This document shows positions 41,161-50,715 of a stretch of 64,000 nucleotides of DNA, piece by piece. Source of the stretch: Gammaproteobacteria bacterium (GTDB lineage Bacteria > Pseudomonadota > Gammaproteobacteria > Steroidobacterales > GCA-2729495); contig JASJBD010000001.1 in NCBI GenBank assembly GCA_030066665.1, forward strand, positions 1-64,000. Reading direction: 5' to 3'. Every line of letters begins with the position of its first letter. Position 1 is the stretch's first letter. Both the position numbers and the translations under genes were made by a program. The notes under the pieces were generated by a model that was not told the DNA's origin, did no database searches, and saw only the letters and a list, made by a program, of their open reading frames with translations.

Positions 41161-42645
41161 TCAGACTTGCCCCAGGTAGCCGTGGAATACGCCGTTGGGA
41201 TCGTATTTCTTGCGCGCGTCAGCCAACTTCCGCCAGTTCTCTTCGGTGAAGCATTCACGAATGTGCGTGGGATGCCGCCGCAGCTCGACCTCATTGATAT
41301 ATCGCCCCGCCTGGTAGCGTTCCAGGTGCGGTATTGCCCCGTCGAGCCAGTCGAAATTGGCATCGTCCTGGGTTTCGTCCTGCCAGATGATGAATGCACC
41401 GACATAGTGCCGGGCATTCCAGGACAGGCAGGAATCGTCACGCGTCTCGAGGTTCATGCCATAAGCGCCGAGCACGTGATTGATCGGTGACGGAGTCGAG
41501 CGGAAGTGGTCGGCCACGTCGACGAAGATCTTGCCCGGTTCATTGGTCAGCACCCCATCGACCCCGTACCGGCCGTGGGCCCCGCCCGGCGTATCCGGCG
41601 TGAAAAACTTGTACAGGCCGGGGAAATCCAGCTTTTCGTATTCGACCAAGGCGATGCTCTTGCGCGGCAGGATCGAACGCGCGAGCGGCCGGAGCAAGTC
41701 CCGGGACTCCGCCACCGTGTCACCAAAAGCATAGGCCGTGACGATAAAGATCTTGGACTGTTCGGGCGGAGCATCCGGCGGCGCTACCGGACTGTGCATC
41801 AGCGCGGCCATGATCTCGACCCGGTCATCCTTGCCTTCATGTAGCTGATCCAGCGCCTGCGTGGCTGCCTCCAACTCCTCCAGCGGCAGGATGTATGTAT
41901 TAGCCAGAATGCCTTGCGCGGTCGGATACAGCTTCAAGTCATAGCGGGTCACCACGCCGAAGAAGCCGGGACCACCGCCGCGAACCGCCCAGTAGAGGTC
42001 CGGGTTCTCATCCCGCGTGGCCATGACGATTTCACCGTCGGCGGTGACAATCTCGGCGCCCTCGATCGACAGTGCGGCGAAGCCGTCGCGGGCCGTGTAG
42101 TTCAGACCAATACCGCCCCCGAGCACGAAGCCACCGATGCCGACAGTCGGGCAATGCGGCACCGGGAAACTGAAACCGCGCGCGCCGGCCTGCGCCGTCA
42201 GCTGGATACCTTTCGTGCCGGGCTGGGTCAGCGCCAGCTGGCGGTCGTCATCGATCTGCACGTCGTTGAGGGGAGACACATCGATACAGACCCCGCCATC
42301 CCGCAGCGACGCCCCGAGCGCGTTGTGCCCGCCGCTGCGAGTCGTGACCTTGAGATTGTTGTCCGCCGCGTATCTCACCGCCGCCTGCACATCCTCGACC
42401 GACGTCGCCTGGACGATCATGTCGGGATAACGATCAGGCTTGGAACGATGGAACACCATGGACCGGCGCCAGCTTTCGTAGTCGCTGTCACCTTTGCGAA
42501 TAACGGATCCACCGACCCGTGGCCCCGGACGAGGCTCGTGGCCGGCGGCCAGTATTGAGCCGGAATATAGCGATCCGAGCGCACCGATCACGGTGCCCGA
42601 TGCCCAGTATTTCAGAATGTCGCGACGCGTTGATTTCGAATACAT
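41161..42645 (-). CDS. Tat-exported BBE-type FAD-linked oxidase
   Basis: 494 residues from the ATG at 42645, after a gggggg-rich site. Twin-arginine signal S-T-R-R-D-I-L. The FAD-binding PCMH domain carries the R-S-G-G-H-N segment, whose His can bind the 8-alpha position of flavin, and V-G-I-G-G-F-V-L-G-G-G-I-G. The C-terminal berberine-bridge-like segment is Y-D-P-N-G-V-F-H. Members oxidise sugars, alcohols or alkaloids and reduce O2 or a cytochrome. The usual second flavin-linking Cys lies near P-H-C-P-T-V-G. Confidence 0.9.
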   Translation of the reverse strand: MYSKSTRRDILKYWASGTVIGALGSLYSGSILAAGHEPRPGPRVGGSVIRKGDSDYESWRRSMVFHRSKPDRYPDMIVQATSVEDVQAAVRYAADNNLKVTTRSGGHNALGASLRDGGVCIDVSPLNDVQIDDDRQLALTQPGTKGIQLTAQAGARGFSFPVPHCPTVGIGGFVLGGGIGLNYTARDGFAALSIEGAEIVTADGEIVMATRDENPDLYWAVRGGGPGFFGVVTRYDLKLYPTAQGILANTYILPLEELEAATQALDQLHEGKDDRVEIMAALMHSPVAPPDAPPEQSKIFIVTAYAFGDTVAESRDLLRPLARSILPRKSIALVEYEKLDFPGLYKFFTPDTPGGAHGRYGVDGVLTNEPGKIFVDVADHFRSTPSPINHVLGAYGMNLETRDDSCLSWNARHYVGAFIIWQDETQDDANFDWLDGAIPHLERYQAGRYINEVELRRHPTHIRECFTEENWRKLADARKKYDPNGVFHGYLGQV

Positions 42646-42788
42646 GTTGTCACCCCCCCAAGCAGCCAAGGAGCGCAGCCTAGGTGGGCTGCCGTCTGCC
42701 TCGCCACTACCCGATCGGGTAGTTGTCGGTATTCCCCAATCGTAACTAATGTGACTACACCTGGCATCTGTCGGCAGAGGAGCATGTG
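42646..42788. other. Divergent promoter region
   Basis: 143 bases between the divergent BBE oxidase and nitrilase genes. It should contain both promoters. I see no convincing -35/-10 pair or operator. Confidence 0.4.
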
Positions 42789-43898
42789 ATGAGCAAGCGG
42801 AGCAAACGGATCGGACAATACATGGCGCTGGCACTGCAGCCGGTGATGCGCGGCGCGCAGCAGCGTTCAGACATTCAGCGCAACCTGGATCACATCGCCG
42901 AACTCACGCGGGCCGCAATCTGGCTGACGTCCATCGACCTGCCGGTGCGCCTGATCGCCATCCCGGAAGGTGCCCTGCAGGGCTTCACCGACGAGATCTT
43001 CGACTGGGATCACGTAGAGTATGTCGAGCGCACCGCGATCGATCTCCCCGGGCCGGAAACCGAGTACCTCGGCGACCTCGCCCGCGATGTCGATGCCTAC
43101 ATCGTGGCACAGGCCAAGGCAAAGCATCCCGAATTCCCCGAACGATTTTTCAATTGCGCATTCGTCATCGATCCGCGCGGCGAACTCGTGCATACCCATT
43201 ACAAGATGCAGGTATTTGCCCGGGAACATTCCACCGTGCCGCATGACGTCTGGGACAAGTGGGTCGAGCTCTATGGTGAGGGACTGGACGCGTTTTTCCC
43301 GGTAACCGACACGGATATCGGTCGTATTGGTTGCATCATCTGCATGGAAGGCAGTTATCCGGAAACGGCCCGCGGCCTGGCCATGAACGGTGCCGAGATT
43401 GTGTACCGGCCCAGCTACCCGGAACCGTACGTCGCCAACCAGTTGTGGGAAGTGCAGAATCGCGCGCGGGCCCTCGACAACACCATGTTCGTCATTGCGC
43501 CAAACCCCGCGTCCTATCTGCCGATGCCCGACTCGCCGTTTCCGCTGGATACGTTCGGCGGCAATTCGATGATCGTCGACTACCAGGGTCAATTGATCTC
43601 GAATCATGCTGCCGGGGGCAGCGCCTCGTACGCGGCCGGCATCATCGATATCGAGGCGATGCGCGAGTACCGGGCGCGCTCGCTGTGGGGCAACTGGATG
43701 AAGGATCTCCGGACGGAGCAGTACCGGCTGATCTACGACCAGCCGCTGTACGAGCGCAACCGTTGCCTGCTGCAGCCGCCGTTGAAGCACGCGGACAACG
43801 ACCGCGTGGTGCATGCTGCCGTCGAGCGCATGTACGAACGGGACATCTGGAAGCGGCCGGCCTACATGACGCAGGAAACACCAGGGTTACACGATTGA
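42789..43898 (+). CDS. Nitrilase-superfamily carbon-nitrogen hydrolase
   Basis: 369 residues. The ATG at 42789 is preceded by gaggag. The catalytic triad is complete: E60 (I-P-E-G), K139 (H-Y-K-M-Q-V) and C185 (I-I-C-M-E-G). Such enzymes hydrolyse nitriles, amides or carbamoyl compounds in the cytoplasm. The lack of a signal fits. The C-terminus (about residues 290-369) is longer than in minimal amidases. The next gene begins at a TTG overlapping the stop codon. Confidence 0.9.
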   Translation: MSKRSKRIGQYMALALQPVMRGAQQRSDIQRNLDHIAELTRAAIWLTSIDLPVRLIAIPEGALQGFTDEIFDWDHVEYVERTAIDLPGPETEYLGDLARDVDAYIVAQAKAKHPEFPERFFNCAFVIDPRGELVHTHYKMQVFAREHSTVPHDVWDKWVELYGEGLDAFFPVTDTDIGRIGCIICMEGSYPETARGLAMNGAEIVYRPSYPEPYVANQLWEVQNRARALDNTMFVIAPNPASYLPMPDSPFPLDTFGGNSMIVDYQGQLISNHAAGGSASYAAGIIDIEAMREYRARSLWGNWMKDLRTEQYRLIYDQPLYERNRCLLQPPLKHADNDRVVHAAVERMYERDIWKRPAYMTQETPGLHD

Positions 43899-44875
43899 TT
43901 CTCCGAGCTGTCGCCTATGCCGGCTGCCTGGCACTCGCCGCGCTGTTGCTCGTCACGGCCCATGCGGAGCAGATTCGCAAGCTGGATCTCACGGACGATA
44001 TTCATGCTCGCATCCTTGCGCTGACCAAGAGTTACTACCAGGCGTGGTCATATACGCAGGACAGCACGGCATTCGATCGTGCCGGGCGGTTCTATTCAAA
44101 GAATCAGGACAACGTGTATTGGGACCCCATGCCGCCGTTGGAGGGATTTCGCGGTTGGGACGAGTATCAGCATGTCGTGGAGACCGTGTGGATTCCCGGC
44201 GGCATGGTAGCCGCCGGGATCCTGTTCGCGTCGGACGGCTCGTTCCAGGCCTGGCGGCACGCCAACGTCGTCTGGACCGCCAGCAACTGTCTCGTTCATC
44301 CGCAAATGCAGGACGGCAGCACGAGCACGATCCCCTGTCGGGGCTCACAGGTCTGGGAACGGTCGACCGGTGACTGGCTCGTTGTACACGAAATCTTCTC
44401 CGCGCCGGTGCACATTGCCGGCACTCTGTTCCGCAGTCCGCGGAAAGCCGATGAGCGGGTCAGACCCGACGCTGAATTTACACGGCTTGGCCGCGAAATC
44501 GCCGCGCGTTGGGGCGATGGCCAGGCCGCCGACGCGGCCAGTCGCCTGCGGCCCTATTACGGGCCGGACGACACGCTGCATCTGTATATGCCCTGGGCAC
44601 CCCATGATGGGTACCCCGACTGGGCGTCGTTCGTCGCCGGGCTGCGCGACTACGTTGCTCTGGGGGTCGAACGGGTGCAAATCAGCCCGAATGATGACGT
44701 GGAGGCGACCCGCCGGGGCGACATCGCCTGGAGTCACGGTACGGTCCACTTCGAATTCACCACCACCGGTGGTGACGTGGTTGCGGCAGACGGCCGGCAG
44801 AGCCGCGTCTGGCGGCGGCAGAATGACGGCTGGCTGATCGTTCACGAGCACCTGGCGATTCCCTTGGGACACTGA
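43895..44875 (+). CDS. Exported protein with two SnoaL/NTF2-like domains
   Basis: 326 residues from a TTG that overlaps the nitrilase stop (ttga), so the genes are translationally coupled. A Sec signal peptide is followed by two NTF2-like cone domains: the first contains Y-W-D-P-M-P-P and ends with W-L-V-V-H-E-I-F-S, the second has L-H-L-Y-M-P-W-A-P and ends with W-L-I-V-H-E-H-L-A. The repeated W-L-I/V-V-H-E motif shows the internal duplication. Such domains bind small hydrophobic molecules or act as isomerases; the role is unknown. Confidence 0.75.
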   Translation: MILRAVAYAGCLALAALLLVTAHAEQIRKLDLTDDIHARILALTKSYYQAWSYTQDSTAFDRAGRFYSKNQDNVYWDPMPPLEGFRGWDEYQHVVETVWIPGGMVAAGILFASDGSFQAWRHANVVWTASNCLVHPQMQDGSTSTIPCRGSQVWERSTGDWLVVHEIFSAPVHIAGTLFRSPRKADERVRPDAEFTRLGREIAARWGDGQAADAASRLRPYYGPDDTLHLYMPWAPHDGYPDWASFVAGLRDYVALGVERVQISPNDDVEATRRGDIAWSHGTVHFEFTTTGGDVVAADGRQSRVWRRQNDGWLIVHEHLAIPLGH

Positions 44876-44952
44876 CCTGCGACCAGGAAATTGACCGTCG
44901 CGTGGCGCGGCCTTACAGTGGCTCGACAACAATTGGCACACCGCCAGGCATT

Positions 44953-45684
44953 ATGGTCCGAGCCAACGAACCCGCGCTGCGCGAGCCGCTGGTGCTCACG
45001 CTGTCCCGCATCCACCGCAGCCGTTCGGTGGATCAATTGCGACAGGTGTTTCTGCACGATATTCCGCGACTGATTCCGGCCGACGCCTACGGCATGTATC
45101 TGTTCGACGACGAATTGAATACCCAGTCTGTATTCGCCTATCGCGCCAAGCCCCGTTTCCTGTCGGAATACGAGGAACAGCGCGCCCTGGACCCGTTGCT
45201 GCGGCATGTGCTGAAACGCAAGAAGTTCACGCATTCGCTGGCGATGTACAGTGAATCCGAATGGGTGCGACAGCCGCTGTATGACTTCCTGTCGCGCTGG
45301 GGCCTGCAGTTCTCCATCGAAGCGCCGCTGGTCGCGAACGGGTCAGTCGTTGGCACGATCAACTTCGCCACCAGCAACAAAGCCTATTTTTCGGACGAGA
45401 CGTTGAGCCTGGCCCGGTTTCTGTGCGAGGAACTGGATGTGTGCTGCGGCCGGCTCGTCGAGCTCGATACCCTGCGGCGACAGTCGGTGCAGGCGCGGTC
45501 TATCGAATCATTACCCGGTCGGGCGGGTCAGGTCATGCAGCTCGCCGCCGAGGGTTTGCCAAACCACGCCATCGCTCACCAGCTTGGCATTAGCGAGAAC
45601 ACGGTGCGCTACCACATGAAGCGCATTTACCGGCGGCTCGGTGTCAACAACCGCGCGCAGCTCGCCGGACGTGTGCACCAGTAG
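44953..45684 (+). CDS. GAF-like sensor with LuxR-type HTH
   Basis: About 243 residues from the ATG at 44953; a GTG at 44902 is an alternative start and neither site is strong. The N-terminal two thirds resembles a GAF or autoinducer-binding domain (I-E-A-P-L-V-A-N-G-S-V-V-G-T-I-N-F-A). The C-terminus is a LuxR/FixJ HTH: L-P-G-R-A, L-A-A-E-G-L-P-N-H-A-I-A-x-x-L-G-I-S-E-N-T-V-R-Y-H-M-K-R-I-Y-R-x-L. It follows the nitrilase and SnoaL genes on the same strand and is a candidate local regulator. No luxI is nearby. Confidence 0.85.
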   Translation: MVRANEPALREPLVLTLSRIHRSRSVDQLRQVFLHDIPRLIPADAYGMYLFDDELNTQSVFAYRAKPRFLSEYEEQRALDPLLRHVLKRKKFTHSLAMYSESEWVRQPLYDFLSRWGLQFSIEAPLVANGSVVGTINFATSNKAYFSDETLSLARFLCEELDVCCGRLVELDTLRRQSVQARSIESLPGRAGQVMQLAAEGLPNHAIAHQLGISENTVRYHMKRIYRRLGVNNRAQLAGRVHQ

Positions 45685-45702
45685 TTTGCGCGGCGGGCGC
45701 GC

Positions 45703-46137
45703 CTAGTCCGATCGCGGTTCCACCAGCTCGATCAGGTGCCCGGCAGTGTCCGCCGGTTCGAGATACGCAACCTTGCTGCGACCGTTATCGAAAATGCCGT
45801 TCTTCGTGATGTAGCCCAGCCGGAACCCCTTCTCTGCCATCGATTCGACCACCTGCTCGATATTGTCGACCTGCAGGGCAATATGGCTGATCCCGGGCGC
45901 CGGATCGCCGCACAGGGTGCGCACGTCGTCAGACACCAGCTGGATGAGTTCCAGTTCCACGCCCGGTAATTTCACGAAACCGAAGATGCCGGTCCCGCCG
46001 GTTTCCTCCGCCGTCATGACGCGAATATTCTCGTCGGGCACATCAAACAAACGCTGAAACATGTCCAGCGCTGCATCCATGTCCTGGACGAAATAGCCGA
46101 CGTGACGAAGACCCTTGAAATCTGCGTTGATTGTCAT
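45703..46137 (-). CDS. VOC-family (glyoxalase-like) protein
   Basis: 144 residues; the ATG at 46137 has a ggtgag site at good spacing. The pattern of a glyoxalase/methylmalonyl-CoA epimerase fold is visible: H-V-G-Y-F-V-Q-D-M-D-A-A at the start, V-E-L-E-L-I-Q-L, then G-I-S-H-I-A-L-Q-V-D-N-I and a final G-H-L-I-E-L-V-E. The two His and two Glu residues would form the metal site. Its overall layout is close to methylmalonyl-CoA epimerase, but no mutase or carboxylase genes are adjacent. Confidence 0.85.
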   Translation of the reverse strand: MTINADFKGLRHVGYFVQDMDAALDMFQRLFDVPDENIRVMTAEETGGTGIFGFVKLPGVELELIQLVSDDVRTLCGDPAPGISHIALQVDNIEQVVESMAEKGFRLGYITKNGIFDNGRSKVAYLEPADTAGHLIELVEPRSD

Positions 46138-46246
46138 TCGTTGCATCTCACCCAGTTCGCCGGTCGTGGCCATCCTGGCGATCGGCTGATCTCCCATCCG
46201 ATGTCACGTCGGGCTCGAACATCAAGTCCAGCTCCATTGCGGTCCC

Positions 46247-47455
46247 CTACAGCGACACGACAAGTATGAACAGGCTGGCCACAACACCAATGACCGGCAC
46301 GGCCAACGGCACTGGCCGCACACCGTCCGGCACCGGGTCCCGCGTCTTGATCCGCCACAGGCACAGGTTCACCAGCGTGAATACCACCAGAACCATGGCG
46401 CTGGTGGTTTTGGCCAGGCTGACCAGCGGCAACAGCAAGGCCAGCGCCAGCACGATCGCGCCGGCAAGAAATGTTGACCGCAGCGGTGTGTGCGTCCGCG
46501 GATGGACCACGCTCAGTGCAGCCGGCAGCCAGCCATTGCGACTCATGCCGTAGAAGATCCGCGATGCCATGATGATTTGTATCAGCGCCCCGTTAATAAC
46601 CGCGACCGTGCCGATGAGACTGAGCAATAACGCTGGCCGGTTGGTCGCGGCGGTATACACCGCGGCGAGAGGCGCGTCACTCTCAGCCAGCTCGGCCGGC
46701 GGCATCGTCACCATCGACACTACAGCAATCAGCACATACAGCACCGTGGAGAAGCCAAACGCCAGGATAATGCCGAGCGGAATCGTGCGTTGCGGCTGCT
46801 TGACCTCCTCGGCAATGTTGACCATGTCCTCGAAGCCGATGAATGCGAAAAATGCGAGGAATGCGCCGGCCAGCACGCCCTGCCACGCGGCATTATCCAA
46901 CGGCACCACATCGGCCAGGGCAAAATCCGCGACGTGCACGAAATTCGGCGACGCCACTGCGATCACCCAAAGCAGCCCACCCGCCTCCGCAATCGTGAGA
47001 AATGCCGCCACGCGCGCCGATTCAGCGATGCCGCGCGCGGAAACCAGCGTCAGTATCGCGACCAGGACCAGGATAATGAGCCAGGCTGGCCCGTCGATAA
47101 ACACATGGAAGTAGCCAACGAAGCCATTCGCGAGAGTCGCCGCAGACACCAGCCCGGCCAGCGCAATCAGCAGTCCCACGGCCATGGCCAGACTGCGCCG
47201 GTTGAAAGCCTTGTGCAGATACACGGCTTCGCCGGCGCTGACCGGAAAGCGCGCGGCCAGTTCGCCGTAACTCAGGCCGGTAAAGATCGCGATGAATGCG
47301 GCGACCATGAAGGCGAAAGGAGCCAGAATGCCGGCTTCGCCGGCCACCTTGCCAACGAGGACGTAAATGCCGGCGCCGATAATATTGCCTGCGCCGTACA
47401 GCGCGAACAGGGTCAGACCAACGTCGCGCTTGAGTGCTATTCGTCGGTCATCCAT
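46247..47455 (-). CDS. APC-superfamily amino acid permease
   Basis: 402 residues with about twelve hydrophobic segments. The first helix carries the unwound-helix motif G-A-G-I-Y (N-I-I-G-A-G-I-Y-V-L-V-G), and F-I-G-F-E-D is the usual helix-6 segment. The family takes up amino acids or amines with protons. The start overlaps the end of the SDR gene upstream by 19 bases, so they are co-expressed. Confidence 0.92.
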   Translation of the reverse strand: MDDRRIALKRDVGLTLFALYGAGNIIGAGIYVLVGKVAGEAGILAPFAFMVAAFIAIFTGLSYGELAARFPVSAGEAVYLHKAFNRRSLAMAVGLLIALAGLVSAATLANGFVGYFHVFIDGPAWLIILVLVAILTLVSARGIAESARVAAFLTIAEAGGLLWVIAVASPNFVHVADFALADVVPLDNAAWQGVLAGAFLAFFAFIGFEDMVNIAEEVKQPQRTIPLGIILAFGFSTVLYVLIAVVSMVTMPPAELAESDAPLAAVYTAATNRPALLLSLIGTVAVINGALIQIIMASRIFYGMSRNGWLPAALSVVHPRTHTPLRSTFLAGAIVLALALLLPLVSLAKTTSAMVLVVFTLVNLCLWRIKTRDPVPDGVRPVPLAVPVIGVVASLFILVVSL

Positions 47456-48246
47456 CGCGCCATGCCGGCCATGCGCTGCACGAATTCGACCGGGTCTTTA
47501 TCCCGAATCTGCATCGCCTGCAGGGCCGGCTCGATACCGATGACCAACTCGTAGTCCCTGTTCAGGATGCCGTCGACAACACGGTCCGCACACTCCTCCG
47601 CCGACATGCCGTTGCCGTCGTCCCAGTCGCTGGCGCCATACTCGGAACCATCACCCGTTAACGCGTGCCGAAAAACATTGCTCTTGATGCCGGCTATCAC
47701 CAGCATGGTCACGTGGATATTGTCGTCGTAGTGCTCGACACGCAGGGTGTCAAAGTAGCCGTGCAGCGCGTGTTTCGCGGCGCAATAGGCGCTGTGATGA
47801 GGGACCGCGTGCTTTCCCGCCACGGAGGATGTCACGACGAGGTGGCCGCCCCCCTGTTCGAGCATGCGTGGCAGCACCAGCTTGGTCAACGCCACCGGGC
47901 CGAAGAAATCCACTTCCATGATCCGGCGATCGACTTCCAGCAAGGTGTCCTTTGCTGCTGACCGCTGGCCAATTCCGGCATTGTTGACCAGCACGTCGAC
48001 TCGATCGAATTCTTGCAGCACTTCACGCGTTGCGGCTTCGCGCTGCGCCTGATCCGTGATGTCAAAGGGCAGCACGTGAACATCAGCACCGCTGGCGGTA
48101 CAGCCCTTTTTCACGCGCTCCAGCTCGGCGCGGCGGCGGGCGGAAATGATGAGTTCGGCCCCCTCACGATGGAACACGTTGGCCATTCCTTCGCCCACGC
48201 CGGATGAAGCGCCGGTGATCCAGATCGTCTTATGTGCAAGCCTCAT
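47437..48246 (-). CDS. Short-chain dehydrogenase/reductase
   Basis: 269 residues from the ATG at 48246. Classical SDR: cofactor motif T-G-A-S-S-G-V-G, N-N-A-G in the centre, catalytic Ser in V-T-S-S-V-A, and Y-C-A-A-K. Arginines after the second strand (S-A-R-R-R) indicate NADP. Substrate unknown. First gene of an operon with the APC permease. Confidence 0.92.
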   Translation of the reverse strand: MRLAHKTIWITGASSGVGEGMANVFHREGAELIISARRRAELERVKKGCTASGADVHVLPFDITDQAQREAATREVLQEFDRVDVLVNNAGIGQRSAAKDTLLEVDRRIMEVDFFGPVALTKLVLPRMLEQGGGHLVVTSSVAGKHAVPHHSAYCAAKHALHGYFDTLRVEHYDDNIHVTMLVIAGIKSNVFRHALTGDGSEYGASDWDDGNGMSAEECADRVVDGILNRDYELVIGIEPALQAMQIRDKDPVEFVQRMAGMARWMTDE

Positions 48247-48434
48247 GGGAGTCGTCGTTACGTGCCCCGATAACATCAGACTGTACTTTTACATAACTGA
48301 CTTTGTAATCCGTGGAAACCGCATAGGTAATGGGTTTCCGCGAAAACGCTGGATCCGGGCGGGCGGCTTCGGGGAAAATTGCAGGTAAGAAAATCCTGCC
48401 CACACAGGCACAACAAGAAGCGACAATCAGAATC

Positions 48435-48806
48435 ATGAAGAATATTCACTCGCGCACCTCGCGGTCCGTCTTGCTGGCGATCCTGGCCTCTCTGCTATTG
48501 ATGACGCCCGTCGCTTCCTTTGCGAACGAGGACAGTGACGACAAAGCCGAGTGGATTCAGATGTACGAAGCCGTCGTTGCCGAAATCGGCTGGGACATGA
48601 TCGACAAATACTGGGATAAGATTGTCGTCTGGCTCAAGAAAAAATGGCCGGACGTTGACTGGCAGAAGCCGATCCGCCCGGACATCGGGCCCAGGCCCGG
48701 CGTACCCGAGCTGAACGCCAGCGCGGCTGCGGCGGCACTGATGCTCAGTTGCGGTGGCGCACTGGTCCTCACCGGACGGCGGCGTCGGGAACGTCGACCC
48801 ATCTGA
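48435..48806 (+). CDS. Small exported protein with a C-terminal sorting-type tail
   Basis: 123 residues. A Sec signal peptide covers about the first 30. The middle is acidic and Trp-rich (W-D-M-I-D-K-Y-W-D-K-I-V-V-W-L-K-K-K-W-P). The end has the tripartite form of exosortase-type sorting signals: V-P-E-L, a hydrophobic Ala/Leu helix and a basic cluster R-R-R-R. It is closer to VPEID-CTERM than to classical PEP-CTERM. The mature function is unknown. Confidence 0.7.
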   Translation: MKNIHSRTSRSVLLAILASLLLMTPVASFANEDSDDKAEWIQMYEAVVAEIGWDMIDKYWDKIVVWLKKKWPDVDWQKPIRPDIGPRPGVPELNASAAAAALMLSCGGALVLTGRRRRERRPI

Positions 48807-48845
48807 TATCACCACCCGGGCCAACGCCGGCCCCCCCCCGCGCAC

Positions 48846-49658
48846 TCAATCGCAATCGTCCAGGAATTCGACCGTCAGGTGCGCCGGCGTACGTAGTATC
48901 CAGAATGCACCGGATTCCGTGCCGGATTCCGGTCCGCTGTGCGCAATTCCCGCCGGACGGTAGAAATAACCGCCCGGGGCATACTCGCCCAGTACCGGAC
49001 CATCCGGCAAACACTCACCGACGCGAAAATCGCCATCGAGCAGAAATCCTTCCTCTGCCGACGTGTGCACTTCCCACGGAATCTCGAAATCCGTATCGAC
49101 TCGTAATAGCCAGGTGCGCTGCCCGGTCGCGTCGACCAGTCGCAGGTCCTTGATCTCGAGCGCCAGCGCGCGGCCCATGTCCCGCACCGCGACCGTGGCT
49201 GGTTGCCACGGCGCGCGAGCCGAATCGACCAGTTGCGCGGTCGAGCCATCGGTGTCCCGTGGCGGGTCCAGAAACAGCAACACGCGCGCGCCGGCATCCC
49301 CGACAACCAGCAGCGGCGACTCGGCCGCCGCCGGCAAATGAGCGTAGTCATAGGGCCCCAGCCCGGTGCCCTGCCAATCGAGCTCGCCCTCCAGGACCAG
49401 TGCTTCCACGGTGTGCGCGCGCTCTGCCGGTAGTTGCCTCGCCCAACCGCCGGGCAGTTCCGCCAACGCCACCCGGCGCCCGTCGCGCGCTTCGTTCAGC
49501 AAACGTACCGGCGTGTCACCCAGCAACTGGATGGTGCCAACCGGCGAGTCCGCGGCCTGGCGAAACAGCACGAGATCCGGGTGCGCGCCGTCGGCGTTCG
49601 CGGCCATCGCAGGCAGCAAACCACTTGCCAACAGCGCCGCAAAGCTAGGAATGCGCAT
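48846..49658 (-). CDS. Exported DUF4437-like bicupin
   Basis: 270 residues with a Sec signal peptide. Two cupin-type halves are seen; the second has V-H-T-S-A-E-E-G-F-L-L-D-G and G-G-Y-F-Y-R-P-A-G-I-A-H-S-G-P, the usual cupin 1 and cupin 2 blocks with His/Glu metal ligands. The first half has H-T-V-E-A-L-V-L-E-G. Family function is not established. It is divergent from the diheme cytochrome at 49750. Confidence 0.75.
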   Translation of the reverse strand: MRIPSFAALLASGLLPAMAANADGAHPDLVLFRQAADSPVGTIQLLGDTPVRLLNEARDGRRVALAELPGGWARQLPAERAHTVEALVLEGELDWQGTGLGPYDYAHLPAAAESPLLVVGDAGARVLLFLDPPRDTDGSTAQLVDSARAPWQPATVAVRDMGRALALEIKDLRLVDATGQRTWLLRVDTDFEIPWEVHTSAEEGFLLDGDFRVGECLPDGPVLGEYAPGGYFYRPAGIAHSGPESGTESGAFWILRTPAHLTVEFLDDCD

Positions 49659-49749
49659 CGACAGTCACCCTAATCAACATATGCCCCATTCTCCGGTGCG
49701 ACGCTCAGAAGATCCAGCCCGCCCCGTGTTTCTGCGCTACGATCGCCCC

Positions 49750-50715
49750 ATGATAAAAGCAGTTCTGAAGACTGTCGGCGCTTTGCTGGTGCTGGGCGTG
49801 CTCGCCGTCGGCGGCGTTTACCTCTACTACTTCGTGATCCTGCCGCCCAATATTCCGGCGACTGATCTTGACGTCGAAATCACGCCTGCGCGAGTGACCC
49901 GCGGAGAATATCTCGCGAACGCGGTATTCGGCTGCATGTACTGCCACTCGGAGCGCGACTGGGAGTTGTTTGGCGCCCCACCGAAACCCGGCACGCTGGG
50001 CAAGGGTGGCGAAGTATTTGATCAAAGGGTCGGCATTTCGGGCGTGCTGATCTCGCCGAACATCACGCCAACCGGGATAGGCGACTGGACCGATGGTGAG
50101 GTGTACCGCGCCGTCGTGAACGGCCTGCACCCCGATGGCTACGCATACTTCCCGATCATGCCGTTCGACGTTTATCTGCACCTCGAAACCGAGGACGTCT
50201 ACTCGATTATTGCCTATCTGCGCACTCTGGACCCGCTGCCGGGTGAGTACCGCGGCCGGCGCTTGACACCGCTGATGGAATTCATCGCCAACTCCCGCGT
50301 GTTGCCGGCCGATCCCTGGGATGTCGATCATAGCGATCCGGTCAGCCGCGGTGAGTACATAACGATCATCGCTGGTTGCCGCTTTTGTCACACGCCTGCG
50401 AATGAACGCATGCAGCCCTACGAAAACATGCGCTTCGGCGGCGGGCTCGGCATGATCGCGAATGGCCGGAAAGTCTACTCCGCCAATATCTCGGCCGACC
50501 CGGAAACCGGCATCGGCAGCTGGTCCGTCGACGACTTCGTCGCACGGTTCCGGGCGTATGAAAACGTGGTGATTCCGGTCAGCGAGATCGGCTATCAAAC
50601 GCAGCACGCGTGGACAGAGTATGCGAAGCTGACCGATACAGATCTCGCCGACATCTACGCCTACATCATGGCGCAGCCGCCGGTCCGCAACGAGGTCAAC
50701 CTGCTCGGCAACTAG
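49750..50715 (+). CDS. Membrane-anchored diheme cytochrome c
   Basis: 321 residues. One N-terminal transmembrane anchor (about residues 5-30). Two heme c sites: C-M-Y-C-H and C-R-F-C-H. After each lies a G-x-x-x-S-P/S-A-N-I-(T/S) segment like those of the alcohol/aldehyde dehydrogenase cytochrome subunits. It is a likely electron acceptor for a periplasmic dehydrogenase. Its end overlaps the convergent dockerin-like gene by 4 bases. Confidence 0.92.
   Translation: MIKAVLKTVGALLVLGVLAVGGVYLYYFVILPPNIPATDLDVEITPARVTRGEYLANAVFGCMYCHSERDWELFGAPPKPGTLGKGGEVFDQRVGISGVLISPNITPTGIGDWTDGEVYRAVVNGLHPDGYAYFPIMPFDVYLHLETEDVYSIIAYLRTLDPLPGEYRGRRLTPLMEFIANSRVLPADPWDVDHSDPVSRGEYITIIAGCRFCHTPANERMQPYENMRFGGGLGMIANGRKVYSANISADPETGIGSWSVDDFVARFRAYENVVIPVSEIGYQTQHAWTEYAKLTDTDLADIYAYIMAQPPVRNEVNLLGN

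Noticed and set aside
44902-45684. Quorum-sensing receptor with a cognate synthase
   Set aside because: The regulator has a LuxR-type HTH, but no luxI is nearby and the sensor part looks GAF-like rather than a clear autoinducer domain.
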